Assembly: GCF_000745775.1 (NCBI RefSeq)
Contig: NZ_JQJY01000003.1
Span: 248,001 to 312,000, forward strand
Direction of reading: 5' to 3'
Length of the DNA stretch: 64,000 nucleotides
From: Flavobacterium sp. ASV13
GTDB taxonomy: Bacteria; Bacteroidota; Bacteroidia; Flavobacteriales; Flavobacteriaceae
Each line of letters starts with the position of its first letter. Within the stretch, counting starts at the first letter, position 1. The translations under genes and the position numbers were made by a program. Of this stretch, positions 1-8,916 are shown piece by piece. The notes below the pieces were generated by a model, which worked only from the letters and a program-made list of their open reading frames with translations, was not told where the DNA came from and searched no databases.

Positions 1-36
1 ATGATTTTTAATTTTTGAGAAAAATGGATTCATAGT

Positions 37-468
37 TTATTCACTTTTCTTTCTATCCAAAACCATATTCGTCAATTTGCAGAGCGAAACTAAATTTCCA
101 GCTTCATCTGTAATTTTGATTTCCCACAAATGAACAGTTCTTCCTTTGTGAATAATTCTTGCAGTACCAAAAACATAACCTTCACGGATGCTTTTTAAAT
201 GATTTGCCGAAATTTCAATGCCTCTTACCTCCTGCTCTTTCGGATTAATAAAAAAGAAAGAAGCTGCACTTCCGACACTTTCCGCCAAAGCAACAGAAGC
301 GCCGCCGTGCAATAATCCCATTGGCTGATGAACGCTTGGATTTACTGGCATTTTTGCAGTTAAAAAATCTTCTCCCGCGTCGATATATTCAATTTTCAGC
401 GTTTCCATTAATGTGTTTTTAGAAAACTCATTACAGCGCGCCAAAATCTGCTCTTTTGTATAATTCAT
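37..468 (-). CDS. Hotdog-fold acyl-CoA thioesterase, PaaI/YdiI (MenI) type
   Basis: A 143-residue single-domain hotdog protein, the usual length for the PaaI/YdiI/EntH group. The helix motif HGGASVALAE is visible, with H54, G55, G56 and E63. E63 is at the position of the catalytic Glu known in EntH and YdiI. The family hydrolyses acyl-CoA or aroyl-CoA thioesters in the cytoplasm. The 1,4-dihydroxy-2-naphthoyl-CoA thioesterase role in menaquinone synthesis is plausible because menE is also on this chromosome segment, but menE is about 59 kb away, so the substrate is inferred. The gene diverges from the lipoprotein gene at 593. The few bases after its stop are too short to show whether it is the first gene of an operon. 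Confidence 0.85.
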   Translation of the reverse strand: MNYTKEQILARCNEFSKNTLMETLKIEYIDAGEDFLTAKMPVNPSVHQPMGLLHGGASVALAESVGSAASFFFINPKEQEVRGIEISANHLKSIREGYVFGTARIIHKGRTVHLWEIKITDEAGNLVSLCKLTNMVLDRKKSE

Positions 469-592
469 TAAAATGGACTTTAAAATCGTAAAATTAAAGA
501 AAGATAAGACATAAATCTAAAAACCGATTCTAAAATTTAAAATTCAACTTCAAACCTGTAGGTTTTTTGCTATTTTTACAAAAAGAATTCAA

Positions 593-2104
593 ATGCGTCA
601 ATACTTTACACTTTTCATCATTGGTTTAATTTTAGCTTTCAGTTCCTGCCGTACTGATTTTGACACTGTTGCCAGCACTGGAGATTTAAAGTTCTCAAAA
701 GACACTGTTTATTTGGATACTGTTTTTAAAAACATTGGTTCAAGCACTTATCAATTGAAAGTGTATAACCGCAGTAAAAATGATATTTCAATTCCGATTA
801 TTCAGTTGAAAAATGGATTGAATTCAAAATACAGAATGACCGTTGACGGAATGAGCGGAACAAATGGAAAGATTTTTAAAGATGTTACGCTTTTAGCAAA
901 AGATAGTCTTTACATTTTTATAGAAACTACTGCAGACGTTACCGATGCTAATCCAACTGATTTTTTATATACCGATGAAATTCAGTTTGACAGCGGAGCC
1001 AATCTTCAAAAAGTAGCACTAGTTACCTTAATTCAGGATGCCATATTTCTTTATCCGAATCAAAATCCTGACGGCACAAAAGAGAAAATCAAAATTGACG
1101 GCAAAGAAGTTGATGGATTTTATCTGAATGAAAATGATGCCGTAAACGGAAACGAACTTCTTTTTACCAAACAAAAACCTTATGTTATTTATGGATACGC
1201 GGGTGTTCCAGAAAATAAAACCATAACTTTTGAAGCAGGTGCAAGAGTTCACTTTCATGCTAATTCTGGTTTGTATATTGCAAAAAATGCTTCTCTTCAA
1301 ATTAACGGAACTGTTTCAACAACCGAAAAACTAGAAAACGAAGTTATTTTTGAAGGCGATCGTTTAGAATCACTTTATTCTGATATTCCAGGACAATGGA
1401 ATTCGGTTATTCTTGAAAACGGAAACGCCAATCATTCCATCAATCATCTTACCTTAAAAAATGCCGTAACTGGTTTAGAAATAAGAAATACAACGAATAT
1501 TATTCCGATTAAAAGTAGTCAGTTTTATAATTTTGTGGAATATGGAATTCTAACTAAAAATGCCCGAATAAATGCAGAAAATTTAGTTATAAATTATGCC
1601 GGAATTGCGAGTTTATCTTGTCTTTATGGCGGTAATTACAGTTTTGTGCATTGTACATTCAATAACAATTGGCAAAACAGTTCTCATTTTGCAGTTAACT
1701 TGAGTAATAGTTTGGCAGGCGCAACGCCGGAAACAAATCCGCTTACACAAGCGACTTTCAATAACTGTATTATTTATGGCTCAGGCACAAACGAGTTTAA
1801 TTTAAGTAAAAATACCAATACCGCATTTGTTTATCAATTAAATAACTGTCTTCTAAAATTCAGTAGTTCGTCTACAAATCCTGATTATCAATTTAAAACA
1901 GATACACAACATTATAACAACATCATTTTGAATGAAAATCCGAAGTTTTATAATGTTAGTCAGAACAAATTCAACATTGATAAAACTTCATCCGCTTTCG
2001 CGAAAGGGAATCAGGCGTTTATAATTCCGAAAGATATTTTAGGAATTACAAGAACTTTACCTCCGGATTTAGGCGCTTATCAGAGTCAAGATTTTCCGAA
2101 ATAA
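593..2104 (+). CDS. Conserved Bacteroidota lipoprotein with predicted right-handed beta-helix
   Basis: A 503-aa protein with a lipoprotein signal (hydrophobic segment then SSC, Cys19), so probably anchored in the outer membrane or facing the periplasm. Residues ~25-150 look like a beta-sandwich. Residues ~200-480 carry repeated short beta-strand segments rich in Asn, such as TLKNAVTGLEIRNTT and FNNNW, as in parallel beta-helix (pectate-lyase-like) proteins. No catalytic signature of a known polysaccharide lyase is evident, so the function is not assigned. The next gene starts only 12 nt after the stop and is probably co-transcribed. Confidence 0.7.
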   Translation: MRQYFTLFIIGLILAFSSCRTDFDTVASTGDLKFSKDTVYLDTVFKNIGSSTYQLKVYNRSKNDISIPIIQLKNGLNSKYRMTVDGMSGTNGKIFKDVTLLAKDSLYIFIETTADVTDANPTDFLYTDEIQFDSGANLQKVALVTLIQDAIFLYPNQNPDGTKEKIKIDGKEVDGFYLNENDAVNGNELLFTKQKPYVIYGYAGVPENKTITFEAGARVHFHANSGLYIAKNASLQINGTVSTTEKLENEVIFEGDRLESLYSDIPGQWNSVILENGNANHSINHLTLKNAVTGLEIRNTTNIIPIKSSQFYNFVEYGILTKNARINAENLVINYAGIASLSCLYGGNYSFVHCTFNNNWQNSSHFAVNLSNSLAGATPETNPLTQATFNNCIIYGSGTNEFNLSKNTNTAFVYQLNNCLLKFSSSSTNPDYQFKTDTQHYNNIILNENPKFYNVSQNKFNIDKTSSAFAKGNQAFIIPKDILGITRTLPPDLGAYQSQDFPK

Positions 2105-2116
2105 ATTTAAAGATTT

Positions 2117-2701
2117 ATGAAATTATTTTTTTCGCTTGTCATTTGTCATTTATTCTTTAGCAATGCATTTTCTCAAAATACAACTATAATTAAGTGTGAT
2201 TCTATTTATAAAAATAAAGGAATTGCGATAAAACTTGCAACTTTCAACGACAGAGAAGATATCGAAGATGACGAAAAAAATGCGACTCTGACAATCACTC
2301 AGCAATTAAACGGCAAAAAAACAATATTATTAAAAGAAAATCTTCATAGTAGTAATCAGGAAATTGAATTTAGAGATTTTAATAACGATAAAATAAAAGA
2401 TCTTTTAGTTCAAAATTATTCAGATGTTCGAAGCAATTGGACTTATAGCTTATATCTATATAATTCCAAAACAAATAATTTCAAAAAAGTAGTTGGTTTT
2501 GAAGAAATCAAAAACCCAATATTAAATACTAAATATAATATTATTGAAAGTCACGTAGTTTCCGGGACCAATTGGGCTTCCTTTTATAAAATAAAAAACA
2601 ATAAAGTAATTGATTTTAATATCGTCATAACTGATGACGGTAGTTCTAAATCTGAAAAAGAATATAGAAAAGCCATTAAAAAAATAACTTCAATAAAATA
2701 A
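2117..2701 (+). CDS. Secreted hypothetical protein, XAC2610/FG-GAP-like
   Basis: A 194-aa protein with an N-terminal signal peptide ending near SNAFSQ. The middle contains EFRDFNNDKIKDLLVQNYSD, a calcium-binding-like DxNxDxxxD stretch seen in XAC2610-type and VCBS-like proteins, followed by beta-rich sequence with Trp and Tyr. It is probably periplasmic. It lies 12 nt after the lipoprotein gene in the same orientation, which suggests a two-gene operon. The molecular role is unknown. Confidence 0.6.
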   Translation: MKLFFSLVICHLFFSNAFSQNTTIIKCDSIYKNKGIAIKLATFNDREDIEDDEKNATLTITQQLNGKKTILLKENLHSSNQEIEFRDFNNDKIKDLLVQNYSDVRSNWTYSLYLYNSKTNNFKKVVGFEEIKNPILNTKYNIIESHVVSGTNWASFYKIKNNKVIDFNIVITDDGSSKSEKEYRKAIKKITSIK

Positions 2702-2894
2702 ACTTCAAGCCTTAGTGCCTTCGCGGTAGTTAAAAAATCACTCGTAAGAAAATCTATCTAAATTTAAACTTACCGTAACGTTTTGCATCTTAAAAAGTAG
2801 TAGTTTTGTTACATATTAAAATTTAAAACATTTAAAATCAATATTTTAAATTAGTAAATTTTTAGTATTTCAAACCAAATCTTAAACTACTTTT

Positions 2895-4748
2895 ATGAAA
2901 AAAAACTACTTTTTACTGTTATTGCTTCTTACCACAATTGGTTTTGCCCAAATTCCATCTGGATATTACAGCACTGCTACCGGAACTGGTTATACTTTAA
3001 AAACACAATTGTACAACATTATTAAAGGCCATACAGACAATGGTTATGCAGGTTTGTACACAACCTATCAAACTTCAGATGTCGATAATTTTTATGAAAA
3101 TGACGGAACCGTTTTAGACATGTATTCCGAAAATCCATCCGGAACAGATCCTTACAATTATAGCACAGGAAGCACACAACGATGCGGAAATTACTCTGTT
3201 GAAGGCGATTGCTACAACAGAGAACATATTATCCCGCAATCTGTTTTTAATGAACAATCTCCAATGGTTGCCGATGCGCATTTCATAACACCAACCGATG
3301 GAAAAGTAAACGGAATGCGTTCTAATTATCCACATGGAACTGTAGCTTCTGCAACCTATACTTCTCAAAATGGAGGTAAATTAGGATCAAGTTCTGTTTC
3401 TGGATATTCAGGAACTGTTTTCGAACCTATCAACGACTTTAAAGGTGATATTGCCAGAATGTATTTTTACTTCGCAACACGATATGAAAATACGGTTGCG
3501 GGTTATTCTTACGCCATGTTTAATGGTTCAAGCAATCAAGTTTTCACAACAGCTTTCTTAAATATGCTTTTGGCTTGGCACGCACAAGATCCTGTAAGCG
3601 CAAGAGAAATTGCAAGAAACAATGCAATTTATGCGCGTCAAAATAATCGTAATCCATTTATTGATCATCCGGAATATGTAAATCAAATTTGGGGCGGAAC
3701 TCCTTCTGGAGATACTCAGGCGCCAACTACTCCAACAAGTTTGGCTTCGACTTCAAAAACAGCAACTTCAATTTCACTTTCATGGACAGCATCTACAGAT
3801 AATGTAGCCGTAACGGGTTATGATGTTTATGCGAATAGTGTTTTAAAAACTACCGTTTCTGGAGTTACAACAACAATTACAGGTTTAACTGCTTCTATAG
3901 CTTATTCTATTTATGTAAAAGCAAAAGATGCAGCTGGAAATGCTTCTGCATCAAGCAATACTATTTCGGTTACAACGAACAGCAGCGGAACGGGAACTGC
4001 AACAGATTTGCTTTTCTCTGAATATATTGAAGGTTCAGGAAATAACAAAGCATTGGAAATTGCCAACAATACCGGAAGTTCAGTAAGCTTAGCTGCTTAT
4101 ACAATTAAAAAACAAACTAATGGTGCTGGCGCATGGAGCACAGGTTTAGCTTTAAGCGGAACATTAACTACAGGAAGCAAATTTGTTATTGTAAACAGCT
4201 CGATTTCTTCAACATGTTTTTCTCCAAGTTCAGCCAACATTTCAACAACGGCAACTGAATTAACTTTCAACGGAAATGATGCTGTAGGTTTATTCAAAAA
4301 TGGAGTTTTAATAGACATCATCGGAACTTTTAACGGCGGAACTGCAAATTTTGCTGTCGATGTTACTTTAAGAAGAAAATCAACTGTAACTTCTCCAAGT
4401 GCTACTTTTAATTTAAGTTCGCAATGGGATTCATTTACACAAGATACCTGCAACAATTTAGCAAGCAAAATGGCTAAACCAATTGAAGAAGAAAAAGAAG
4501 AAATTGTAGAACTTTCAGATGAAATTGTGGTTTTCCCAAATCCTTCAAACGGAGTTTTCAATATTGTTTTAGGCAATTCAGATTCTCCTTATTCGATAGA
4601 AATTCTTTCTTTTACCGGACAAAAAGTTTTCGAAAAACAAAACACAACAGATCCTGTAATAGCTGTAAGTCATCTTTCAAGAGGAATTTATGTTGTTAAA
4701 ATCGTGAAAGATTCAAAAACTACAATTAAAAAAATAGTAATCAAGTAA
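2895..4748 (+). CDS. Secreted endonuclease I with Fn3, lamin-tail and T9SS sorting domains
   Basis: A 617-aa multidomain exported nuclease. A signal peptide (ending GFAQ) precedes an endonuclease I (EndA/NucM-like) domain at about 25-265 with the signature CYNREHIIPQSVF, whose His is the expected metal-dependent catalytic residue. Then come a fibronectin type III domain (~275-360, SWTASTDNVAVTGYDVY), a lamin-tail domain (~365-500, LLFSEYIEGSGNNKALEIAN) and a C-terminal type A T9SS sorting domain (~540-617, VVFPNPSNGVF to IKKIVIK). It is therefore expected to be released or surface-anchored through the type IX system and to degrade extracellular DNA or RNA for nutrients. It stands alone, 147 nt before the repeat-rich region upstream of purL begins to thin out. 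Confidence 0.9.
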   Translation: MKKNYFLLLLLLTTIGFAQIPSGYYSTATGTGYTLKTQLYNIIKGHTDNGYAGLYTTYQTSDVDNFYENDGTVLDMYSENPSGTDPYNYSTGSTQRCGNYSVEGDCYNREHIIPQSVFNEQSPMVADAHFITPTDGKVNGMRSNYPHGTVASATYTSQNGGKLGSSSVSGYSGTVFEPINDFKGDIARMYFYFATRYENTVAGYSYAMFNGSSNQVFTTAFLNMLLAWHAQDPVSAREIARNNAIYARQNNRNPFIDHPEYVNQIWGGTPSGDTQAPTTPTSLASTSKTATSISLSWTASTDNVAVTGYDVYANSVLKTTVSGVTTTITGLTASIAYSIYVKAKDAAGNASASSNTISVTTNSSGTGTATDLLFSEYIEGSGNNKALEIANNTGSSVSLAAYTIKKQTNGAGAWSTGLALSGTLTTGSKFVIVNSSISSTCFSPSSANISTTATELTFNGNDAVGLFKNGVLIDIIGTFNGGTANFAVDVTLRRKSTVTSPSATFNLSSQWDSFTQDTCNNLASKMAKPIEEEKEEIVELSDEIVVFPNPSNGVFNIVLGNSDSPYSIEILSFTGQKVFEKQNTTDPVIAVSHLSRGIYVVKIVKDSKTTIKKIVIK

Positions 4749-4753
4749 TTTTT

Positions 4754-4952
4754 TTTCTCGCAGATTTAGCAGATTAAGAAATCTTAAATAATTATCGACA
4801 CAGATTTATTGATATTCAAATAAATTAAATCTGCACAATCTGCTAAATCTGCGAGAAACAAAAAAACTTTGCGACTTTGCGAGATTAAATACCTTTTTTG
4901 CGAGAAAACCTTCAATATGAGAAGACGCACTGCTGTGCGCCTCTACAGATGG
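4754..4952. repeat. Mosaic of dispersed intergenic repeats between the nuclease gene and purL
   Basis: Most of the 309-nt gap 4749-5057 is repeat-like. A perfect 22-bp inverted repeat has arms at 4754-4775 and 4837-4858 (arm contains CTCGCAGATTTAGCAG). A string of TTTGCGACTTTGCGAG-like words follows at 4866-4890. Next, at 4919-4946, is a degenerate copy of the GACGCACTGC palindrome that is perfect at 25901. No ORF is supported here; the long hairpin could end transcription of the nuclease gene. Confidence 0.6.
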
Positions 4953-4996
4953 CAAAAAAGGTCATTACATTTTTTTGTAAAGAGTTTGTTATCAAA

Positions 4997-5028
4997 TTTG
5001 CGCTTACTATTTATTTAAACTAAATTTG
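4997..5028 (+). promoter_or_regulatory. purL promoter, Bacteroidota type
   Basis: TTTG at 4997-5000, a 20-nt spacer, then TAAATTTG at 5021-5028: an exact match to the Bacteroidota -33/-7 consensus. It places the transcript start about 25 nt before the purL ATG. No purine riboswitch can fit in so short a leader. Confidence 0.7.
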
Positions 5029-5057
5029 CAGCTCAATACAACAAACTACACATCACA

Positions 5058-8000
5058 ATGATCCATTTCTTTGAAAACCAAAGCAAAACTGTTTTTGCCG
5101 TACAGACGCAAAACGAAATTTCAGCTCAAGACATTTCAAAATTAAACTGGCTTTTTGCCGACTCTAATAAGATCGAAAAATCCGCACTGACGGGTTTTTT
5201 TGTTGGTCCCCGTGCCACTATGATCACACCTTGGAGTACAAATGCTGTAGAAATCACTCAAAACATGGGTGTTCCGGGCATTATCAGAATTGAAGAATTT
5301 CATCCAGCAACGGAAGATTTTACTGATTTTGATCCGATGCTTTTCCAAAAATTCAATGAATTAGATCAGGAGATTTTTACTATCAACATTCAGCCGGAAC
5401 CAATTCTGGAAATTGATGATATTGCCACTTACAATAAAGTTGAAGGTTTAGCTTTAAGCGAAGAAGAAGTAGAATACTTAAATAATCTTTCGACTAAACT
5501 TGGAAGAAAATTAACTGATTCTGAAATTTTTGCTTTCTCGCAAGCGAATTCAGAACACTGTCGTCACAAAATTTTCAATGGAACATTTGTAATTGATGGT
5601 GAAGAAAAAGAAACCTCTCTTTTTAAATTAATCAAAAAAACATCTCAGGAAAATCCTAACGATATTGTTTCTGCTTACAAAGACAACGTTGCTTTTGTAA
5701 AAGGACCAAAAGTGCAGCAATTTGCACCAAAATCGGCTGACAAACCTGATTTTTACGAAATAAAAGAATTTGATTCGGTTATCTCATTAAAAGCCGAAAC
5801 ACACAATTTCCCAACAACAGTGGAACCTTTCAACGGAGCCGCAACAGGTTCTGGAGGAGAAATTCGTGACCGTTTAGCTGGAGGTCAAGGTTCGTTACCA
5901 TTAGCAGGAACTGCGGTTTACATGACTTCGTATTCTCGTTTGAACAACGACAGAAAATGGGAAAATGCCGTTGAAGAAAGAAAATGGTTGTACCAAACTC
6001 CAATGGATATTTTAATCAAAGCTTCAAACGGAGCTTCTGATTTCGGAAATAAATTTGGTCAGCCGCTTATTACAGGTTCTGTTTTAACTTTCGAACATTC
6101 AGAAAACGACCGTAAAATTGGTTATGATAAAGTAATCATGCAAGCGGGAGGAATTGGATACGGAAAACTAGATCAATCAATTAAAAAGAAACCACAAGAA
6201 GGCGATAAAATCGTAATTCTTGGAGGAGAAAATTATAGAATCGGAATGGGTGGTGCTGCAGTTTCTTCTGCAGATACTGGAGCTTTCGGATCAGGAATCG
6301 AGTTAAATGCGATTCAGCGTTCAAATCCTGAAATGCAAAAACGTGCTGCTAACGCCATTCGTGGTTTGGTAGAAAGCGACAACAATCCAATTGTTTCAAT
6401 TCACGATCACGGAGCTGGAGGACACTTAAACTGTCTTTCGGAATTGGTGGAAGAAACTGGAGGTTTAATCGATTTGGATAAATTACCTGTTGGAGACCCA
6501 ACGCTTTCTGCAAAAGAAATTATTGGTAACGAATCTCAGGAAAGAATGGGATTGGTTATTGGTCAAAAAGATATTGATACCTTACAAAGAATTGCTGACA
6601 GAGAGCGTTCGCCAATGTATCAGGTTGGAGATGTAACGGGAGATCATCGTTTTACATTCGAATCAAAATCAAATGGTTCAAAACCGATGGATTACGCTTT
6701 AGAAGATTTCTTCGGAAGTTCTCCAAAAACGGTTATGACAGATAAAACTGTTGACAGAAAATATGCTGAAGTTTCGTATTCTGCAAATGATTTCGAAAGT
6801 TATTTAAAAGACGTTTTACGTTTAGAAGCTGTTGCTTCAAAAGACTGGTTGACTAATAAAGTGGACCGTTGTGTTGGTGGAAAAGTAGCTAAACAGCAAA
6901 ATGCAGGTCCGTTACAATTGCCTTTAAATAATGTTGGGGTTATGGCTCTGGATTATTTAGGAAAAGAAGGTATTGCAACTTCTATTGGCCACGCTCCTAT
7001 TGCTGCTTTGATTGATCCTGTTGCAGGATCTCGAAATGCTATTGCAGAATCATTATCAAACATTATCTGGGCTCCAATTAAAGATCAATTAAAAGGTATT
7101 TCATTATCTGCAAACTGGATGTGGGCTTGTAAAAACGAAGGTGAAGATGCTCGTTTGTACGCTGCTGTTGAAGGTTGTTCAGAATTTGCAATCGAATTGG
7201 GAATCAATATTCCGACAGGAAAAGATTCACTTTCGATGAAACAAAAATATCCAAACGACGAAGTAATTGCACCGGGAACGGTTATTATTTCGGCTGGAGG
7301 AAACTGTACAGATATTAGAAAAGTAGTTGAACCTGTTTTACAGAAAAACGGAGATTCTATTTATTATATCAATTTGTCTCAGGATGATTTCAAATTAGGA
7401 GGTTCTTCTTTTGCACAAATCAGAAATACAATCGGAAACGAAACGTCTACAATTAAAGACGCTTCTTTCTTCAAAAATGTATTTAACACAATCCAGGAAT
7501 TAATCGGCGAAAGCCAAATTTTAGCCGGACACGATATCGGAAGCGGTGGTTTAATTACTACTTTATTAGAATTGTGTTTTGCTGATGTGAATTTGGGAGC
7601 TAAAATTGATTTCTCTGCTTTCGCGGAAAAAGACTTATTGAAAATCCTTTTCGCTGAAAACATCGGAATCGTTTTCCAAGCAAAATCTGACGCAGCTGTT
7701 GAAGCTAAATTGAAAGCTAATAATATCGAATTCTTCAAAATTGGTTCTGTAACTTCTACAGCTACTTTGGAAATTGGAAATTGGAATTTAGACATTCCAA
7801 CTTACAGAGACGTTTGGTTCGAAACTTCTTATTTATTAGACCAAAAACAATCTAAAAACGGAAGAGCTCAAGCACGTTTTGAAAATTATAAAAACCAAGT
7901 TTTAAATTATACTTTCCCTGAACATTTTACAGGAAAGAAACCAGAAATCGACAATTCTAAACCAAGACCAAAAGCGGCTATTATTCGTGAAAAAGGAAGT

Positions 8001-8711
8001 AATTCTGAGCGTGAAATGGCAAATGCAATGTACTTAGCTGGATTTGATGTAAAAGACGTTCACATGACCGATTTAATTTCTGGTCGTGAAACGCTTGAAG
8101 ACATTCAATTTATTGGAGCTGTTGGTGGATTCTCTAATTCAGATGTTTTAGGTTCTGCTAAAGGTTGGGCGGGAGCTTTCTTATACAACGAAAAAGCAAA
8201 AACAGCTTTAGATAAATTCTTCAAAAGAGAAGATACTTTATCTGTTGGAATTTGTAATGGATGCCAGTTGTTTATGGAATTGGAAGTGATTAATCCAGAA
8301 CACGAAGTTCACGGAAAAATGCACCATAACGAAAGTAACAAACACGAAAGTATCTTTACTTCTGTAAAAGTACAAGAGAATAACTCGGTTATGTTATCGA
8401 CTTTGGCTGGAAGTACTTTAGGAGTTTGGGTTTCTCACGGAGAAGGTAAATTCAAATTGCCATATTCAGAAGACCAATACAACATTGTTTCTAAATATGC
8501 TTACGAAGGTTATCCTGCAAACCCTAACGGCTCTGATTATAACACAGCAATGATGTGTGATAAAACTGGAAGACATTTGGTTATGATGCCTCATATTGAG
8601 CGTTCGACTTTCCAATGGAACTGGGCTCATTATCCAAAAGACAGAAATGACGAGGTTTCGCCTTGGCACGAAGCTTTTGTTAATGCCAGAAAATGGATTG
8701 AGAAAAACTAA
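5058..8711 (+). CDS. purL: Phosphoribosylformylglycinamidine synthase, large single-chain form
   Basis: A 1217-aa enzyme of de novo purine synthesis that converts FGAR, glutamine and ATP to FGAM in the cytoplasm. The length is typical of the fused (E. coli-type) PurL, with an N-terminal domain, two ATP-grasp-like AIRS halves and a C-terminal glutaminase. Visible landmarks are [15 protein letters not shown] (~165-180), [16 protein letters not shown] (~245-260), a second AIRS half containing [10 protein letters not shown], and the glutaminase nucleophile in [12 protein letters not shown] (~1070-1080) with a late His and Glu (MPHIERS). It is a single-gene unit with its own promoter and terminator. 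Confidence 0.97.
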   Translation: MIHFFENQSKTVFAVQTQNEISAQDISKLNWLFADSNKIEKSALTGFFVGPRATMITPWSTNAVEITQNMGVPGIIRIEEFHPATEDFTDFDPMLFQKFNELDQEIFTINIQPEPILEIDDIATYNKVEGLALSEEEVEYLNNLSTKLGRKLTDSEIFAFSQANSEHCRHKIFNGTFVIDGEEKETSLFKLIKKTSQENPNDIVSAYKDNVAFVKGPKVQQFAPKSADKPDFYEIKEFDSVISLKAETHNFPTTVEPFNGAATGSGGEIRDRLAGGQGSLPLAGTAVYMTSYSRLNNDRKWENAVEERKWLYQTPMDILIKASNGASDFGNKFGQPLITGSVLTFEHSENDRKIGYDKVIMQAGGIGYGKLDQSIKKKPQEGDKIVILGGENYRIGMGGAAVSSADTGAFGSGIELNAIQRSNPEMQKRAANAIRGLVESDNNPIVSIHDHGAGGHLNCLSELVEETGGLIDLDKLPVGDPTLSAKEIIGNESQERMGLVIGQKDIDTLQRIADRERSPMYQVGDVTGDHRFTFESKSNGSKPMDYALEDFFGSSPKTVMTDKTVDRKYAEVSYSANDFESYLKDVLRLEAVASKDWLTNKVDRCVGGKVAKQQNAGPLQLPLNNVGVMALDYLGKEGIATSIGHAPIAALIDPVAGSRNAIAESLSNIIWAPIKDQLKGISLSANWMWACKNEGEDARLYAAVEGCSEFAIELGINIPTGKDSLSMKQKYPNDEVIAPGTVIISAGGNCTDIRKVVEPVLQKNGDSIYYINLSQDDFKLGGSSFAQIRNTIGNETSTIKDASFFKNVFNTIQELIGESQILAGHDIGSGGLITTLLELCFADVNLGAKIDFSAFAEKDLLKILFAENIGIVFQAKSDAAVEAKLKANNIEFFKIGSVTSTATLEIGNWNLDIPTYRDVWFETSYLLDQKQSKNGRAQARFENYKNQVLNYTFPEHFTGKKPEIDNSKPRPKAAIIREKGSNSEREMANAMYLAGFDVKDVHMTDLISGRETLEDIQFIGAVGGFSNSDVLGSAKGWAGAFLYNEKAKTALDKFFKREDTLSVGICNGCQLFMELEVINPEHEVHGKMHHNESNKHESIFTSVKVQENNSVMLSTLAGSTLGVWVSHGEGKFKLPYSEDQYNIVSKYAYEGYPANPNGSDYNTAMMCDKTGRHLVMMPHIERSTFQWNWAHYPKDRNDEVSPWHEAFVNARKWIEKN

Positions 8712-8729
8712 GAAATATATTTTATTAAA

Positions 8730-8757
8730 ACGCCCGAATTTTATCGGGCGTTTTTTT
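8730..8757 (+). terminator. Intrinsic terminator of purL
   Basis: Stem CGCCCGA/TCGGGCG with a short AT loop, followed by a run of seven T, 19 nt after the purL stop. Confidence 0.85.
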
Positions 8758-8826
8758 ATAGCCACGAATTCACGAATTTTTATTTTCAAAAATAGAATCA
8801 AGAAAATTCGTGAATTCGTGGCTATA
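8757..8826. repeat. Perfect 24-bp inverted repeat after purL
   Basis: Arms at 8757-8780 and 8803-8826 are fully complementary (arm contains GCCACGAATTCACGAATTTT) around a 22-nt AT-rich spacer. The wording GCCACGAATTCACGAAT looks like a dispersed flavobacterial intergenic repeat rather than a second terminator. That family assignment is from memory and not tested. Confidence 0.6.
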
Positions 8827-8916
8827 AAAACTATTTAAAACTATTCTAAGATTAATTTAATAGTATCTTAAGACAGCTTAAGCAAGCGTAAACATTCTGG
8901 TAAATATCTTTGTCTC

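Noticed and set aside
4097-4576. 159-aa minus-strand ORF inside the endonuclease gene
   Set aside because: It is a shadow of the lamin-tail and sorting domains on the other strand, with no family resemblance.
8905-8912. TATCTTTG as promoter of the TonB receptor at 8917
   Set aside because: It is only 5 nt from the ATG and lacks a TTTG at -33; a leaderless transcript cannot be shown from sequence.
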